This document shows, piece after piece, positions 1 to 10,299 of a stretch of 64,000 nucleotides of DNA. The notes beneath the pieces were generated by a model that was not told the DNA's origin, ran no database searches, and worked only from the letters and a program-made list of their open reading frames with translations. The translations under genes and the position numbers were made by a program. Each line of letters starts with the position of its first letter. Positions within the stretch are counted from its first letter, which is position 1. Source of the stretch: Tritrichomonas musculus (taxonomy: Eukaryota > Parabasalia > Tritrichomonadida > Tritrichomonadidae); contig JAPFFF010000024.1 in assembly GCA_039105265.1 (NCBI GenBank), forward strand, positions 930,001 through 994,000. The letters run 5' to 3'.

Positions 1-161
1 TAGAAAAGGATAAAGAAAAAGGAGAAAAATATCTGAAAATGGCTAATCAAAATGGATTTGAACATGCATTAGAAATCGGTGAACATATTTATAATCAAGA
101 AGATGATGAGGAAATAGCTTCACCAGTGAAAGATAATCATTCTATTTTTTTGAAAATATAA
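1..161 (+). CDS. C-terminal end of a Sel1-repeat protein (partial)
   Basis: The reading frame enters from the left edge and ends at TAA 159-161, giving about 53 residues. Its first half reads like the second helix of one Sel1 repeat and the first helix of the next (EKGEKYLKMANQNGFEHAL), followed by a short acidic tail. Sel1 repeats are 36-38 residue helical hairpins that form scaffolds; in this window they usually follow protein kinase domains, so this may be the end of another kinase-Sel1 gene. The kinase part, if any, lies outside the window. Confidence 0.7.
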   Translation, partial: EKDKEKGEKYLKMANQNGFEHALEIGEHIYNQEDDEEIASPVKDNHSIFLKI

Positions 162-595
162 AATAAATATAATTTATTAATACTAATTTCGTTATTTAAT
201 TTTATATATATATATATATATATGACTATATATCTTCATAAAGATTTCAAAGCTTCTAAACTAAGTTTTTTAATTCGTCCCTTCTTATCGTCCTCTCAAA
301 TTTGAATAAAGCTAAATATTTTTTTTTAAGTTATAATGGCATGATTACTTTCATTCATCTCAGGTTGAGGCTCCCGCTATTACCTTAACCAATTGGGCTT
401 AGCCCTCAAAGGCTCCCAAAGCTATTTAAAATGCATTTTTCCTGAATAAATAACTTTTTATATTCTTTTTTTTTTTATTTTCATCTTCTCAAAATTGAAA
501 GATATGGTATTTTTAAAAAAATAATTTGTCCCTACTTATCGTTCTACTTTCTGAAGACTCATAGAAAATTTGAATTAAAAACTCTCAATTTTTTT
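162..595. other. AT-rich spacer with one GC-rich islet
   Basis: No supported gene. Positions 357-425 are an abrupt GC-rich islet with a GGGC-TTA-GCCC mini-hairpin. On the minus strand it contains GCTTTGGGAGCC, which resembles the islet near 54.33 kb. It may be a short transposon-derived repeat or an RNA gene; neither can be proven here. Confidence 0.4.
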
Positions 596-1180
596 GTGAA
601 TAAGGTAATAATTAAAAAACTTAGTTTAGAAGGGTTCCACTTTTTAAATACATCACAAAAACAAAATAGAGTGGACAAATTAACAGCACTTTCTGAAATT
701 TTGTATGCATGTAAGCACGAAACTTTTCGCAACGTCATGACTGGGGCCCAGAAATGGTTGACTTTATACTATGGAAATGACGGAGCTTGTTTTGATTCTG
801 ACCAAATTTCCACTGAAATAAATAGGGACCAGATATTCATTAAAAAAATTATTATCACTGTTATTTGGGAGTGGAATGAAATAGATTTCACAATACTTTA
901 TAAAAAATTTATTGACACCACTTTCTGGGGAAAAAAAAAAGATTATCGGAAAATTTCAGTCAAGAGAAAAATCTGGCCGCGTCTTGATAATTTAATGGTG
1001 CATAATTCAAAATTGGTTATGTCAAATTACGATTATTTTTGAAGCAAAAGGCAGCCATATCCCCCTATTGGCTTTAAGAAGCACTCAATGGAATGCATGA
1101 TAAAGAATTACTTATTGAATTTTCAAAAACACTTCATTCAAATATTCAATTAATGAACATATTACCATAAAATCAAAATG
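596..1180 (+). mobile_element. Degenerate mariner transposase relic
   Basis: The open frame 596-1042 (about 148 codons, no ATG at its beginning) aligns by eye to the middle of the intact mariner transposase at 3072-4094. LNTSQKQNRVD matches LQKQNRVTIA, TGAQKWLTLYY matches the TGDESWFYLCY catalytic block, and KIIITVIWEWN matches KVMITVFWNPN. The first catalytic Asp block (GDESW) is not conserved. A WPRLDNLMVH segment marks a mariner subfamily different from the intact copy. After TGA at 1040-1042, another frame (about 1080-1170) reads like the later LFGYLK...GM..KELL region, so the copy carries at least one frameshift. It is a dead DNA transposon with no visible ends. Confidence 0.6.
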
Positions 1181-2184
1181 GCAACAAAATTGATAAAGAA
1201 TTTAAGAAAGATTTATTCGATCGATTATGACTTCAAAAGCTTTAAAGAGAAACCAATGTATCAGAGAACATACCATTAATCAATTTCTTTAAACAAGCTG
1301 ATCTTTATTGCCCTTCTCCACTGAGCAATAAGAAGTCACCAGAAATTAGGAATAGGATTATTGATTATTAGCAATATTATTTCCTTCTTCTCATTAAGGA
1401 TGGAAAGTAATTTGATAATTGATATCATAATGAAAAAAACTAAAAAGTTAATATCAATACTTTAATTTTATTTCAAGCTAATTTTCGATTGATAAATCGT
1501 CATTGTTAAAACGTCCGAGCCATTTCCTTACAAAGCTTTCTGAGGGGCTGTCATCCCCATATGATTTTTGCATTGATTCTTAGATATCTTTTTTAGAAGC
1601 GTTCTAGCGCCTATAAGAATCTAACAGCATATCTTTTTTCTTCATTCATAAAAATGAAATTTAAAACGAATGAAAATTTAAAGGTTCAAAATATCATCTT
1701 TTATTTGATGAAAGGTATTTTTAAAATTAAATAAATATATAGCATTATTATGAATATTTAAATATATCATAATTATAAAATAAACTTAATGACATCAGTA
1801 TTTAAAGCTCAATAAATATAAAGTTATCCCAAAAAAGGGTAAGTTTCCCAAAAAGAGCAAAAAAGTGCACGTTTAAAAAAACGATGCTATCTAGATAAAA
1901 AAAAGAAAATATGGTTTATTGCTACTTTGATTTTAATTCATTACCATTAGATATTCAAGATACGGCTAAAGAGTTTGGTAAAGTTATACCATGATTGAGT
2001 GATATTTTCTCATTTTTGTAATCTATAAATCTAATATCCATTTGATTGATTCTAGAGAAAAAATAATAGTTTATTTATTGCAACTACTTTTATTATTAAT
2101 TTGGTTGAAAATGATTTTAATGGTGTCAGAAGTTTTTTTGATTGTACACATTTTGAAATTTTGATTTTCAAAGAAATCTTAATG
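1181..2184. other. AT-rich spacer with transposon debris
   Basis: Apart from the mariner fragment at 1478-1620, nothing codes convincingly. The stretch 1181-1400 has short open segments without recognisable domains. 1640-2184 is low-complexity A/T sequence. Confidence 0.4.
1478..1620 (-). mobile_element. Mariner N-terminal helix-turn-helix fragment
   Basis: Read on the minus strand, roughly 1575 down to 1482, the frame gives MQKSYGDDSPSESFVRKWL followed by GRFNNDDLSIEN. That is the pattern of the second helix-turn-helix in mariner/Tc1 transposases: a Y-G-x-D/E start, a WxxRF core, then a DLSxxN linker before the PRSGRP hinge. The linker runs into a stop, so only the DNA-binding piece remains. 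Orientation is opposite to the neighbouring relic, so it is probably a separate insertion or was inverted. The call is by pattern only. Confidence 0.5.
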
Positions 2185-2412
2185 TAAAGTGCCCCAAAAA
2201 AATAGTGGTCTCATTCAATAAAATAGGGGTCGACGATCAAGTTAAGAAAAAATTGAATATTTTTTCAGAAAATATAATTTTAAGTAAAAAATTTTTTTTC
2301 AAATATTTTTTTCTCAAAATAAATTTTTATTATCGTTTTCCCTTGAAATTAATTATTTTTTGAATCGACCCCCTATTTTTTGAATCGACCCCCCTTTATT
2401 TCTCTCACTTTA
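2185..2412. mobile_element. MITE-like element, ~228 bp, imperfect TIRs
   Basis: The left end (TAAAGTGCCCC...) and the reverse complement of the right end (TAAAGTGAGAG...) start with the same seven bases. Both continue through a matching ATTCAAtAAAATAGGGG-TCGA segment over about 55 bp. The right arm holds a tandem pair of GAATCGACCCCC about 20 bp apart (2359-2395). Each end is bounded by TA, as expected for Tc1/mariner-type target duplication. The interior is A/T sequence without an ORF, so it would be a non-autonomous element. Confidence 0.55.
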
Positions 2413-2894
2413 TATATAAAAAAAAATATTTTTTTCATATGTATATATACAATTTTTATCTTTTTAACTAGATTAGAATCAATATTTATAATGTGAATAA
2501 TGCAATGACATGTTAACAATTCATATTCATCAGTAGTTTTTTTGATTGTATTAATTTTTTTCAAAAAATGGCTTTTCTTATCGAGACAAATATAATATAA
2601 TTTTTCTCCAATCATTAAGTTTATTTACTAAATAAAATATTATGAGCAAAAGAGAAAATGTATATGCATATTATATTCATATTTTCATTTAATGAATTTA
2701 TTTCTATCCAATAGCAAAATATAGACATTCCAAATTTCACATTTTTTATAGTAAAAAAAATAATTTCATAATTATTCAATCGTTTATAACTTTTTATCAA
2801 GTCAGCATTTAATCACTAAAATATAATATATCATGCAGTTGATAATATATTACATAGTTATAAAACATACTTGAAATAAAAATAAATTAACATA
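2413..2894. other. AT-rich spacer
   Basis: No gene supported. The minus-strand open frame over 2373-2615 runs into the MITE and is A/T-composition noise. Confidence 0.5.
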
Positions 2895-2907
2895 GAGTTA
2901 TACCAAA

Positions 2908-2937
2908 ATTCAAAAACTTTTTCACCACACTATATTA
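2908..2937. repeat. 30-bp exact repeat, copy 1 (in mariner 5' end)
   Basis: Thirty bases starting ATTCAAAAAC and ending CACTATATTA, just inside the left end of the mariner. They recur exactly at 36187-36216. The match suggests either a stray mariner end at 36 kb or a shared promoter-like sequence; it contains TCACCACAC. Confidence 0.85.
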
Positions 2938-3071
2938 TTATATTGTATAAATAAAATGATGTCATCAATGATCTTTTGAAATCATTATCTCAAAAAGTGA
3001 CCAAGAAAATATTGAATCTTTTGAAAAAAAATTCAGTAAAGATTTTTTGCACGTTTATTTTTATTTTTTTA

Positions 3072-4094
3072 ATGACGTTAGATCAGCGTTCAATAGCTAT
3101 TTTTTTGCACATGGAAGGAAAAAATGATAAACAAATACATGAAGAAATGTTCTTGGTACTGAATGAAAACAGTGTAGGTTATTCAACAGTTACTAGGTTT
3201 ATTAGAGAATTCAAAATTAGTAATAAAGCAGCTCCGATTAAAAATGAGCCTAAAATAATGGAGTCGGACAATGATGATTACTTAATAAAAAATACAGTCG
3301 ATGAAGAACCATTTTTATCTATACGACAAATAGCTAAGAAGACTGGCATTCCAAAAAGTACGATTTATATTCGATTGACCAATTATTTGGGCTATGTATC
3401 AAAGCATTTAAAGTGGGTCCCTCACCTGCTCTCTGAGTTGCAAAAGCAAAATCGAGTGACCATTGCAATTGATCTTCTCAGAATCCTGGAGAAAGCGCAA
3501 CGACAAGGTTGGAGATATTTTGTAACAGGTGATGAATCCTGGTTTTATCTGTGCTATGATTATGAACGACAATGGGTTCTTTCAGGAGAAAAACCTGATG
3601 TTCGGGTTAAAAAACTAATTTCTTCAGAAAAAGTTATGATCACTGTTTTTTGGAATCCAAATCAAATTGCTCTTGTCGATGCTCTTCCTAAAGGTGAAAA
3701 GTTTAATGCATCTTATTATACAAGCAACATATTAGAAAAGCTCCATCACTTAAGACGAGGCTTTCCAGATACAAATGGGAAAAAACTAAACGTGCATGCA
3801 GATAAATCAAGACCGCATACTTCAAAGCATACAATTCGTTTTCTTGAAACCCACGGAATGAAGAAGGTGCCTCATCTAGCTTTTTCACCAGATTTGGCAC
3901 CTTCCGACTTCTTCCTATTTGGGTATGTCAAAAAAAATTTAGAAGGGCACTCATTCAATTCTAGGGAGGAGCTTTTTCAAGCAGTAATTCAAATTTTGAA
4001 TGAAATTCCGGTCTACATGTTAAAAAGAGCTTTTATGAACTGGAAAGAAAGATTAAAGAAAGTTATTGAAATAAATGGAGAATATATTGAATAA
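3072..4094 (+). CDS. Mariner-family transposase (DD34D), 340 aa
   Basis: Cut-and-paste transposase that binds the terminal repeats and integrates at TA. An N-terminal helix-turn-helix region (about residues 1-110) is followed by the DDE catalytic domain. The catalytic motifs are all present: GDESW (first Asp), LNVHADKSRPHTS (second Asp) and SPDLAPSDFFLFGY (third Asp, 34-residue spacing class). The WVPHLLS motif also precedes the catalytic core. The frame is open upstream to 2976 but without an ATG there. The Met at 3072 begins a TLDQRS segment and gives the usual 340-350 residue length, so it is preferred. No frameshift is visible. Confidence 0.85.
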   Translation: MTLDQRSIAIFLHMEGKNDKQIHEEMFLVLNENSVGYSTVTRFIREFKISNKAAPIKNEPKIMESDNDDYLIKNTVDEEPFLSIRQIAKKTGIPKSTIYIRLTNYLGYVSKHLKWVPHLLSELQKQNRVTIAIDLLRILEKAQRQGWRYFVTGDESWFYLCYDYERQWVLSGEKPDVRVKKLISSEKVMITVFWNPNQIALVDALPKGEKFNASYYTSNILEKLHHLRRGFPDTNGKKLNVHADKSRPHTSKHTIRFLETHGMKKVPHLAFSPDLAPSDFFLFGYVKKNLEGHSFNSREELFQAVIQILNEIPVYMLKRAFMNWKERLKKVIEINGEYIE

Positions 4095-4168
4095 ACTTTA
4101 AAATAAAGTAATTGTTTTATTTTTATTTTCATCCTGTATTCAGATGCTCATTTTTTTTGGACAACCTT

Positions 4169-4800
4169 TATTCCTAAAAATCATGCTTGTTAAAATAGTA
4201 ATAGCTCCACTTCCTAGTCTTATCCAATTAGAAAAAAGATAATGTCTGATTCAACAAAATGTTTAAATCATAATAATATGGTCTTTTTAAAAGATAATGG
4301 CCTTTTTCTATCCTTTTCGGCTATATACCGTACTTGAAGTTTTTTTATGTAAAGTATTCAAAAAGTAGCACTTTGCCGTGCGCCGTAGAAGTTTTGTGAA
4401 ATAAACTATTCAATGAACGACCGAATAGACATATTTTACAAAACCGCCGAAGGCTTTCTTTTTCTCATTGATAGTTTTCTCCAATAAATATCATTTAAAA
4501 ACTTATTTTTGTGGCTTTGGAAGTATGAAATAATGTAAATTATTGTTAAAATTTTTATTATTTGTTTATTAGTTTCGTTTTTTAATGTAAAAAAAAGTGT
4601 TTCTTTTGAAATGTAAACCGATAAAAAGTCGTTTAAAAATAAAAACCGTTATAATATGATAAGATTTATGATAAAATACCATTTATACTTTAAATGAAAA
4701 AGGAATAATTGATAAAAAATGAAGTAGAAATGTTTGCATGAATCTATTATTTAAATTATATATATATTAGAGACAAATGATACAAATAATATATTTTATT
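4169..4800. other. Spacer with an imperfect hairpin
   Basis: Contains no gene. A hairpin lies at 4391-4444 inside a locally GC-richer patch (4370-4460). Confidence 0.45.
4391..4444. repeat. Imperfect inverted repeat (hairpin)
   Basis: The left arm 4391-4411 begins GTTTTGTGAAATA. The right arm 4423-4444 reads, as reverse complement, GTTTTGTAAAATATGTCTATTC. The arms pair over about 20 bp with a few mismatches around an 11-nt loop. It may be a tiny MITE remnant. Confidence 0.5.
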
Positions 4801-5985
4801 CTAAAAAATAGAGTTGTTTAAAACAGTTTGATATACTTGTTGGATGACAGAATTCTGATAAAGCATCATAAAGTGAGATCCAAAAGTTCTACTATCTTTA
4901 AAATCGTAACAATGAGTATTGTGAGAATATCTATCACAATACATCCTGATACCTTCTGCATTTACTGTTCCATCGCCTTCGCCATAAATATTCTCATAAT
5001 TGCTAGAATTCCAATCTTTCAATCTGAAAGCTGTTGGCGTATTTTGAGCTGAATTATATAAAATATAAAGAGGAGCCTTTGTTTTATTTGGAAACTTAGA
5101 AAAGAACCTCTGATTGAGACGAAGAAGATTAATTGCATCTCCATTTACACGCTTATGATCGATAAGGAATTGAGGGAACTCTTCATTTTTAATCTCTTTA
5201 TTATCGGGAGTGTAAAGAACTGTTTTATTGGGATACATGTCCCAATTAAGATAGTGTATGTGGACAGCTCCCATCCCTTCGAGTGCCTCTGCAAGATACT
5301 GATTATTTATGCCTGAAACTTGACGTGTCCAAGAAATTGACATTGATTCAATCGCACCTCCGAAAGAAGGTGAAAGAGCTACTCCCTTTTCTATATGTTT
5401 GTCAATCCACTCTTGTGAAGGTCCATTTGCAAGGAAATTTTGAATGGAATAACCGCCAAAACTGTGACCAAATAAAACAACTTTTTGATTGGTTTTCTTG
5501 TGTATATCTTCAATTAAATTGATGAGTCGTGGATGAAACACTTTTGCGTTTTGTGCTAATCCCATTCTCCAATCAAGGGGGGCTCCAAAGAGATCAACAC
5601 CTTCTCGATATCCCATCTTCCGAAAATAGCTAAACATGCGAGAATAATAGGGAAGAATTGAAAAATTTGAAAAGAATTTGTCTATATATGACATTCCGTT
5701 GAAAGTTCCAAAATCAATTACATCAACTTGTGCATTTGGATGAGAAGTTTGCTCGTCTTTTTCTGGATCATAATATATCTTAAGCCACTGAGCTACACAA
5801 TTAAAAATTGGTGGAATGAAGTAAAATTCATTAATCCAAAGAGGTTGATTATTTAATGATTTTGGACAATACCATTGATGACCTAGATTGTCTCCAGTCA
5901 TTTTTAAAACAGATGCATATGTTCCTGGAATAAAAATAACTGGTTTTAAAGATGATATAAATGGTTGAAGTAAAAAGAAAAGCAT
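4801..5985 (-). CDS. LCAT-family phospholipase/acyltransferase, 394 aa
   Basis: An alpha/beta-hydrolase of the lecithin:cholesterol acyltransferase (LCAT) / group XV phospholipase A2 family. Members cleave or transfer the sn-2 acyl chain of phospholipids, usually in secretory, lysosomal or extracellular space. The N-terminus (about residues 1-20) is hydrophobic and could be a signal peptide, leading directly into the PVIFIPGTYAS oxyanion region. The APLDWR motif (135-140), nucleophile elbow GHSFGG with Ser175, Asp338 in GEGDGTVN and His371 in GSHF complete the family's catalytic triad. A lid-like Trp/Cys segment (QWYC) lies near residue 40. The start is the first ATG (5983-5985). The gene stands alone, tail-to-tail with the mariner. 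It looks intact and full length. Confidence 0.88.
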   Translation of the reverse strand: MLFFLLQPFISSLKPVIFIPGTYASVLKMTGDNLGHQWYCPKSLNNQPLWINEFYFIPPIFNCVAQWLKIYYDPEKDEQTSHPNAQVDVIDFGTFNGMSYIDKFFSNFSILPYYSRMFSYFRKMGYREGVDLFGAPLDWRMGLAQNAKVFHPRLINLIEDIHKKTNQKVVLFGHSFGGYSIQNFLANGPSQEWIDKHIEKGVALSPSFGGAIESMSISWTRQVSGINNQYLAEALEGMGAVHIHYLNWDMYPNKTVLYTPDNKEIKNEEFPQFLIDHKRVNGDAINLLRLNQRFFSKFPNKTKAPLYILYNSAQNTPTAFRLKDWNSSNYENIYGEGDGTVNAEGIRMYCDRYSHNTHCYDFKDSRTFGSHFMMLYQNSVIQQVYQTVLNNSIF

Positions 5986-7277
5986 TTTTTAAAAATAATA
6001 TTTTATTTACCTTTTCAAAAAATGTTAACAGATAAGAAAATAATTATTTAAATTTGATAACATAAATCGGCTATTTGTAAAGACTTTTCTATTGAATAAT
6101 TTCTGAAAATTTCAGAGCATTGACAGAAAATAGTAAATCAAAACTTTTTCAATAAAAATATGATAATCTTATAAATGAGGGATTTTAGCCAAACGATTGG
6201 TTATCGATGAGGCTTATAAAAAATAAAATGAATATCTCCGAGATGTCTTATATTGAAACATATTAATGGATTTTTTTTTGATTTTTTGATTAAATTAATT
6301 TTAATTAATAAAATATTTAAATCATTAGCATAGTATGAAAAATGATATCTCGTTAAAGATTTGTAACTAAAGCATAACAAAATATTTACAGAATACATTT
6401 TCAGTACAATCTGTTTATTTTATTTTGAAAAAGTTATAAATTCATAGAATTATTTTGTAAAAACTTCTCAATTTATATTTTTTGTAACAAATTGAGAAGA
6501 AGCCATATTCAAAAAATAAACTTTCGGTTTTTCAATTTATTTTCTCTCATTTTTTCATCCAAAGCAAAGCTAAATAGAATATGTGATGTATTAATAATTA
6601 ATTCAAAATATTTTTTGATATACAATCATATGATTCATAATGGGAAATTTTATTTGAGTTTCTGAAACTATTTGGCCCATTACATAACGATAAATAATTA
6701 ACCCAATTTAAAATTATCAAAGTTTAACGTACTTTCAATAGATCTAGATGGCTTCAATAAATACAGAACTCAATCTATTTCTATATAAATTAACATTAAA
6801 ATGATCGTTTTTTTTTTTCTCCAAAATAAAGGACAAATAAAATCAGAAAATATTCAATAAGAAATATTGAATTTTTGTAAAAACCCCCACGGTTTCATTT
6901 TTTGAGATATTTTCAAAATTTGAAAATGATTTCTTTATTACTGATATGAGTTGAATGAATTATTATTAAGGACCAAATGTTGATGATGATGGTGAAAAAA
7001 AATATAATATTCATTTTGAGAATTTCATTTATTTATTTGAATTTATTTTAATAAATACTATTTTTATCGTATCTTATCATCATATAGCATGATACTATTA
7101 ACTTTTAGAGATCAATTGCAATAATATACATATCTTTTGTTTTTTTAATAAAATATACAATGATATATTATTCTATAATATTTTATATCTTTAAATATAA
7201 ATATTTATGATATATGTTTATGATAAATTATTTTTTTAATTAAAATAAATTAATTTTATATTTTTAGAAAAAAAGTT

Positions 7278-7339
7278 CGTTTTTTCGGGGAGGTTACACA
7301 AATATTCTGAGAATAAAACTTTTTTTCAATTCCTATTAA
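7278..7339 (+). repeat. Diverged 62-bp direct repeat, copy A
   Basis: Starts CGTTTTTTCG and shares ATTCTGAGAATA and TTTTTCAATTC, at identical spacing, with copy B 502 bp downstream. The two align without gaps; I estimate 65-75% identity by eye. Confidence 0.6.
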
Positions 7340-7779
7340 CGTATAAATCATTATAAATATTTTGGAATATATTTGCAAATAAGACACAAATGTTTGTTAT
7401 TATGCTTTTTAAATATATATTATATTATGATATTTATTAAATATCAAAGAGTTTGTAAATTATTAAATAAAGTAATATTTCGAACTTTATTAAATTTGGA
7501 TAATTCATCATTTCTTGTATAATAATAAAAAAACAATCTTAATAAAAATAATATACTCAACAAATTCTAATTTAAATAATGTTATTATTTTTCAATATTT
7601 TTTTCATTTGATCATGCAATTGAAATAAATTGGGTAATATATTTAGTACATATATAACATAAAAAATATGAAATATATTACATATTTGTTTATATAAAAA
7701 AAGAATATATTCTGAAGGATTAATCGTTTTTCAATGAAACTCACACAATTATTTGTGGTATCATATACAAATATTTACA

Positions 7780-7841
7780 CGTTTTTTCGAGCAATTCTCA
7801 TAAAAATTCTGAGAATATAATTATTTTTCAATTCATTATAA
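7780..7841 (+). repeat. Diverged 62-bp direct repeat, copy B
   Basis: Partner of 7278-7339; same length and same order of conserved blocks (CGTTTTTTCG, ATTCTGAGAATA, TTTTTCAATTC). Could be transposon ends or a duplicated regulatory patch. Confidence 0.6.
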
Positions 7842-9100
7842 ATGAAATAAAATTAATATATCTTAATAAAATAAAATGAAATGGTTTTAAATATATCTTA
7901 TTAATATTATTTAATATGTATAAATATGAAAAATGAAAAAATAAAAAAAAAAACTAATAGATTTTAATTTAAAAATATTTTTTAAAGAATAATTAAACAA
8001 AAAAATTGATATTACTAATGGGTATGCATTTAATAATTGATAAAAAAGATTTTTTAAAGCCTAATTTTTCTTAAAATTCAAAATATTTAGTATTAAGCCA
8101 AATGATCATCACAATTTTTTTGATCTAGCATACTTATTGAAATCAAAATATTTCTCTTATGTATCAAAGACAAGATAAAGAAGTACTGTCAGAAGAGTTT
8201 TGATTTTTATTTTCAATCATATTATTTCCAAATATCTGTGAATTTATTATTTGTAAAAGCAAAAATAATCAATCATACACTTTTTTCGAGACCAACACAA
8301 TCTTGTTCAAGCCTAATTTTAATGTTTTAAAAAATGAATGATCTTGAAAAAAGCAACTTTTTGCCTCCGATGAAAAAATGTAAACGGTTTCCGCGTGTTT
8401 TTTTTTGTATACAAATATCTATAAATAAGAAGAAATAAAATCATTAATAACAAATAAATTCTAATTTAACATTAAAATAAATTTATAAATTATTTTTATG
8501 GTCAACATAAATCAATTATTTTTTGATAAAATGTAATGATTTTAACTGGAATCAAAACAAGAGCAAATCAATACCACTTTTTGAAAGCATAAACTATTTA
8601 AAAAATTATGGCAGTAAAATATCCTTATGAAGTACAAAATGGAAAAAAAAAAAAAAAAAATTCAATTTTTTAAAGTAATCTACATATTGCTTGTTACTGA
8701 TGTAATTAAAACAGTCATGTTAACAACAAAAGAATCAAAAAGGATAATTACAAATTTATTCACATGTTGTGCGACTTTATGATCTTTTGATCTCAGTAAT
8801 TGCCTTCAAAATATCAAATAAAACCATATTTTATATATATGCATTTATATGAAAACTTCATAAATTACATTTTCATATATCTTTCTAAATAGTAATATAT
8901 AATCTCTCTATATTTAAGTGCTCTAATTTATTCAAATCATTTATATGAATTTTTGTTTAGATTTGCTCTAAGTGAGAAAACTGTATTCAAAATTATATGA
9001 CGTATTTTTTGAAAGAGAAAATCATTCTGACTTTGAAATCTTTTGAAATTAGAAATTTTAGTTTAATCACATCATTTCTTTCTTTGAGTGAGAATTAAAA

Positions 9101-9397
9101 ATGGGATTATTCAAAGATTTCTTGAAAAAGGCTGAAAAAGAAGTCAAAAAAGCAATACCTAAAGAAATAAGAAACATCGTTCCTAAAGAAATCAGACATG
9201 AAATTGAAAATGAAGTCAAAAAGGCAATTCCAAAAAAAGCTAAGAAAGTTTTTGATGCGGCTGACAAAGCAACTTGCACTTTGGAAGACATCTTTAAATC
9301 TGCTGATACCTTATTTGAAAAACATCGAAATACATCAGATTCTTCAAATGAACCTCAAAGAAGAAATAAAGCCTTTCGCATAAGGTCACGAAGATAA
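9101..9397 (+). CDS. Small Lys-rich protein with internal EVKKAIPK repeat, 98 aa
   Basis: Not recognised. The protein is short and strongly basic: alternating Lys and hydrophobic residues predict amphipathic helices in residues 3-50, and the tail is Arg-rich (RIRSRR). EVKKAIPK occurs twice (residues 14-21 and 38-45), and PKEIR occurs twice between them, so the N-terminal half arose by internal duplication. There is no signal peptide or membrane segment. The ATG is preceded by ATCACATCATTTC about 35 nt upstream, which resembles a trichomonad initiator. A + strand gene is favoured because the overlapping minus frame is merely its hydrophobic mirror. Membrane-active or nucleic-acid-binding roles are possible but unproven. 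Confidence 0.5.
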   Translation: MGLFKDFLKKAEKEVKKAIPKEIRNIVPKEIRHEIENEVKKAIPKKAKKVFDAADKATCTLEDIFKSADTLFEKHRNTSDSSNEPQRRNKAFRIRSRR

Positions 9398-10299
9398 TTA
9401 ATAAAATAGTTTTAACTAAACAATTTTTTATTATTTTAATGGATATTAATAATGCAAAGCATTTAAACTCTTTAAATATTATTTTGTACTTATTTCTGAT
9501 TTTTTATTAAGTTCATGAATGATTAAATATTTATATATATATATATAAAAAAGGTTATAACAAAAATTAATGATTATTTTTTATATATTTTGGTTTCATT
9601 GTGAAAAACCAGCTTACAACTAAAAAAGAAACACAATATATTACAATCTATTATTAAATGCTAATAATAAATGAAGTTTTTTGGGTATTAATATTAAATA
9701 ATTTTAGTCAAAAAAAAAACCATGTCTTGATTACCAAGATAATATTTAAAAAAGGAAAAAATAAAATTGTTTATATATAATTTATATAGTGATAATAAAT
9801 TTTTTTTTTTTTTTTAAAAAACAGTAATAAACCGATATGAAATTGACCTATATTTGGCCATATTAAAGAATTATTCAATTTGACCTGAAATTTCGCTCAA
9901 GTATTTTATTATTTTTTTTTATATACATAAATATATTTATTTGTAATAAAAATTGATCTATTACATAAATATGTTTATTATTAATAAATTTTATGTTTTT
10001 ATTTATATTTTTTAATTAAAATAATAGTATATTTATAAATATAATTATTAAGTTTTTTGTAGAAAAATATATTCAATTGAATATACTTTCAAAATTTGAG
10101 AAATAAATGTTTTAATTGATATTTTTTTACTTATTTGAAAATATTTGATTTTTGCAAAGATAATTATTTAATTAAATATTATAAAACATTTATATTTATG
10201 ATAATTTAATATTTAAATAAATATATTAAAAAAAAATTATTTATTTGGTAGAGATAAAAATAATTTTTTTTTTGTCTTTAAATTTCAAAGAAATAAAAA
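9398..10299. other. AT-rich intergenic region
   Basis: No gene seen. A TA-rich microsatellite lies near 9530-9547 and several T runs occur. The last ~40 bases are the leader of the kinase gene at 10300. Confidence 0.5.

Larger units (their letters stand above)
2895..4168 (+). mobile_element. Mariner DNA transposon, near-complete
   Basis: The element spans about 1274 bp, the normal size of a mariner. The right end, read inward on the minus strand, is AAGGTTGTCCAAAAAAAATG. The left end after TA at 2893-2894 is GAGTTATACCAAAATTC, an imperfect match through GTT...CCAAAA. Both ends abut TA dinucleotides (2893-2894 and 4169-4170), as expected for TA target duplication. One intact transposase frame fills the interior. 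Because the two ends have diverged, the copy may no longer transpose even though its protein is open. Confidence 0.75.
5986..9100. other. 3.1-kb AT-rich intergenic region
   Basis: No gene is supported. It contains long A/T runs and one diverged pair of 62-bp repeats (7278-7339 and 7780-7841). 8880-9060 is the likely upstream region of the small gene at 9101. Confidence 0.55.

Noticed and set aside
2373-2615. Minus-strand open frame of about 80 codons
   Set aside because: Overlaps the MITE end, composition is A/T noise and no domain is visible.
9067-9291. Minus-strand hydrophobic frame opposite the small basic protein
   Set aside because: It is the mirror of a Lys/Ile-rich coding sequence and adds no motif; the + strand frame has the better start and an internal repeat.
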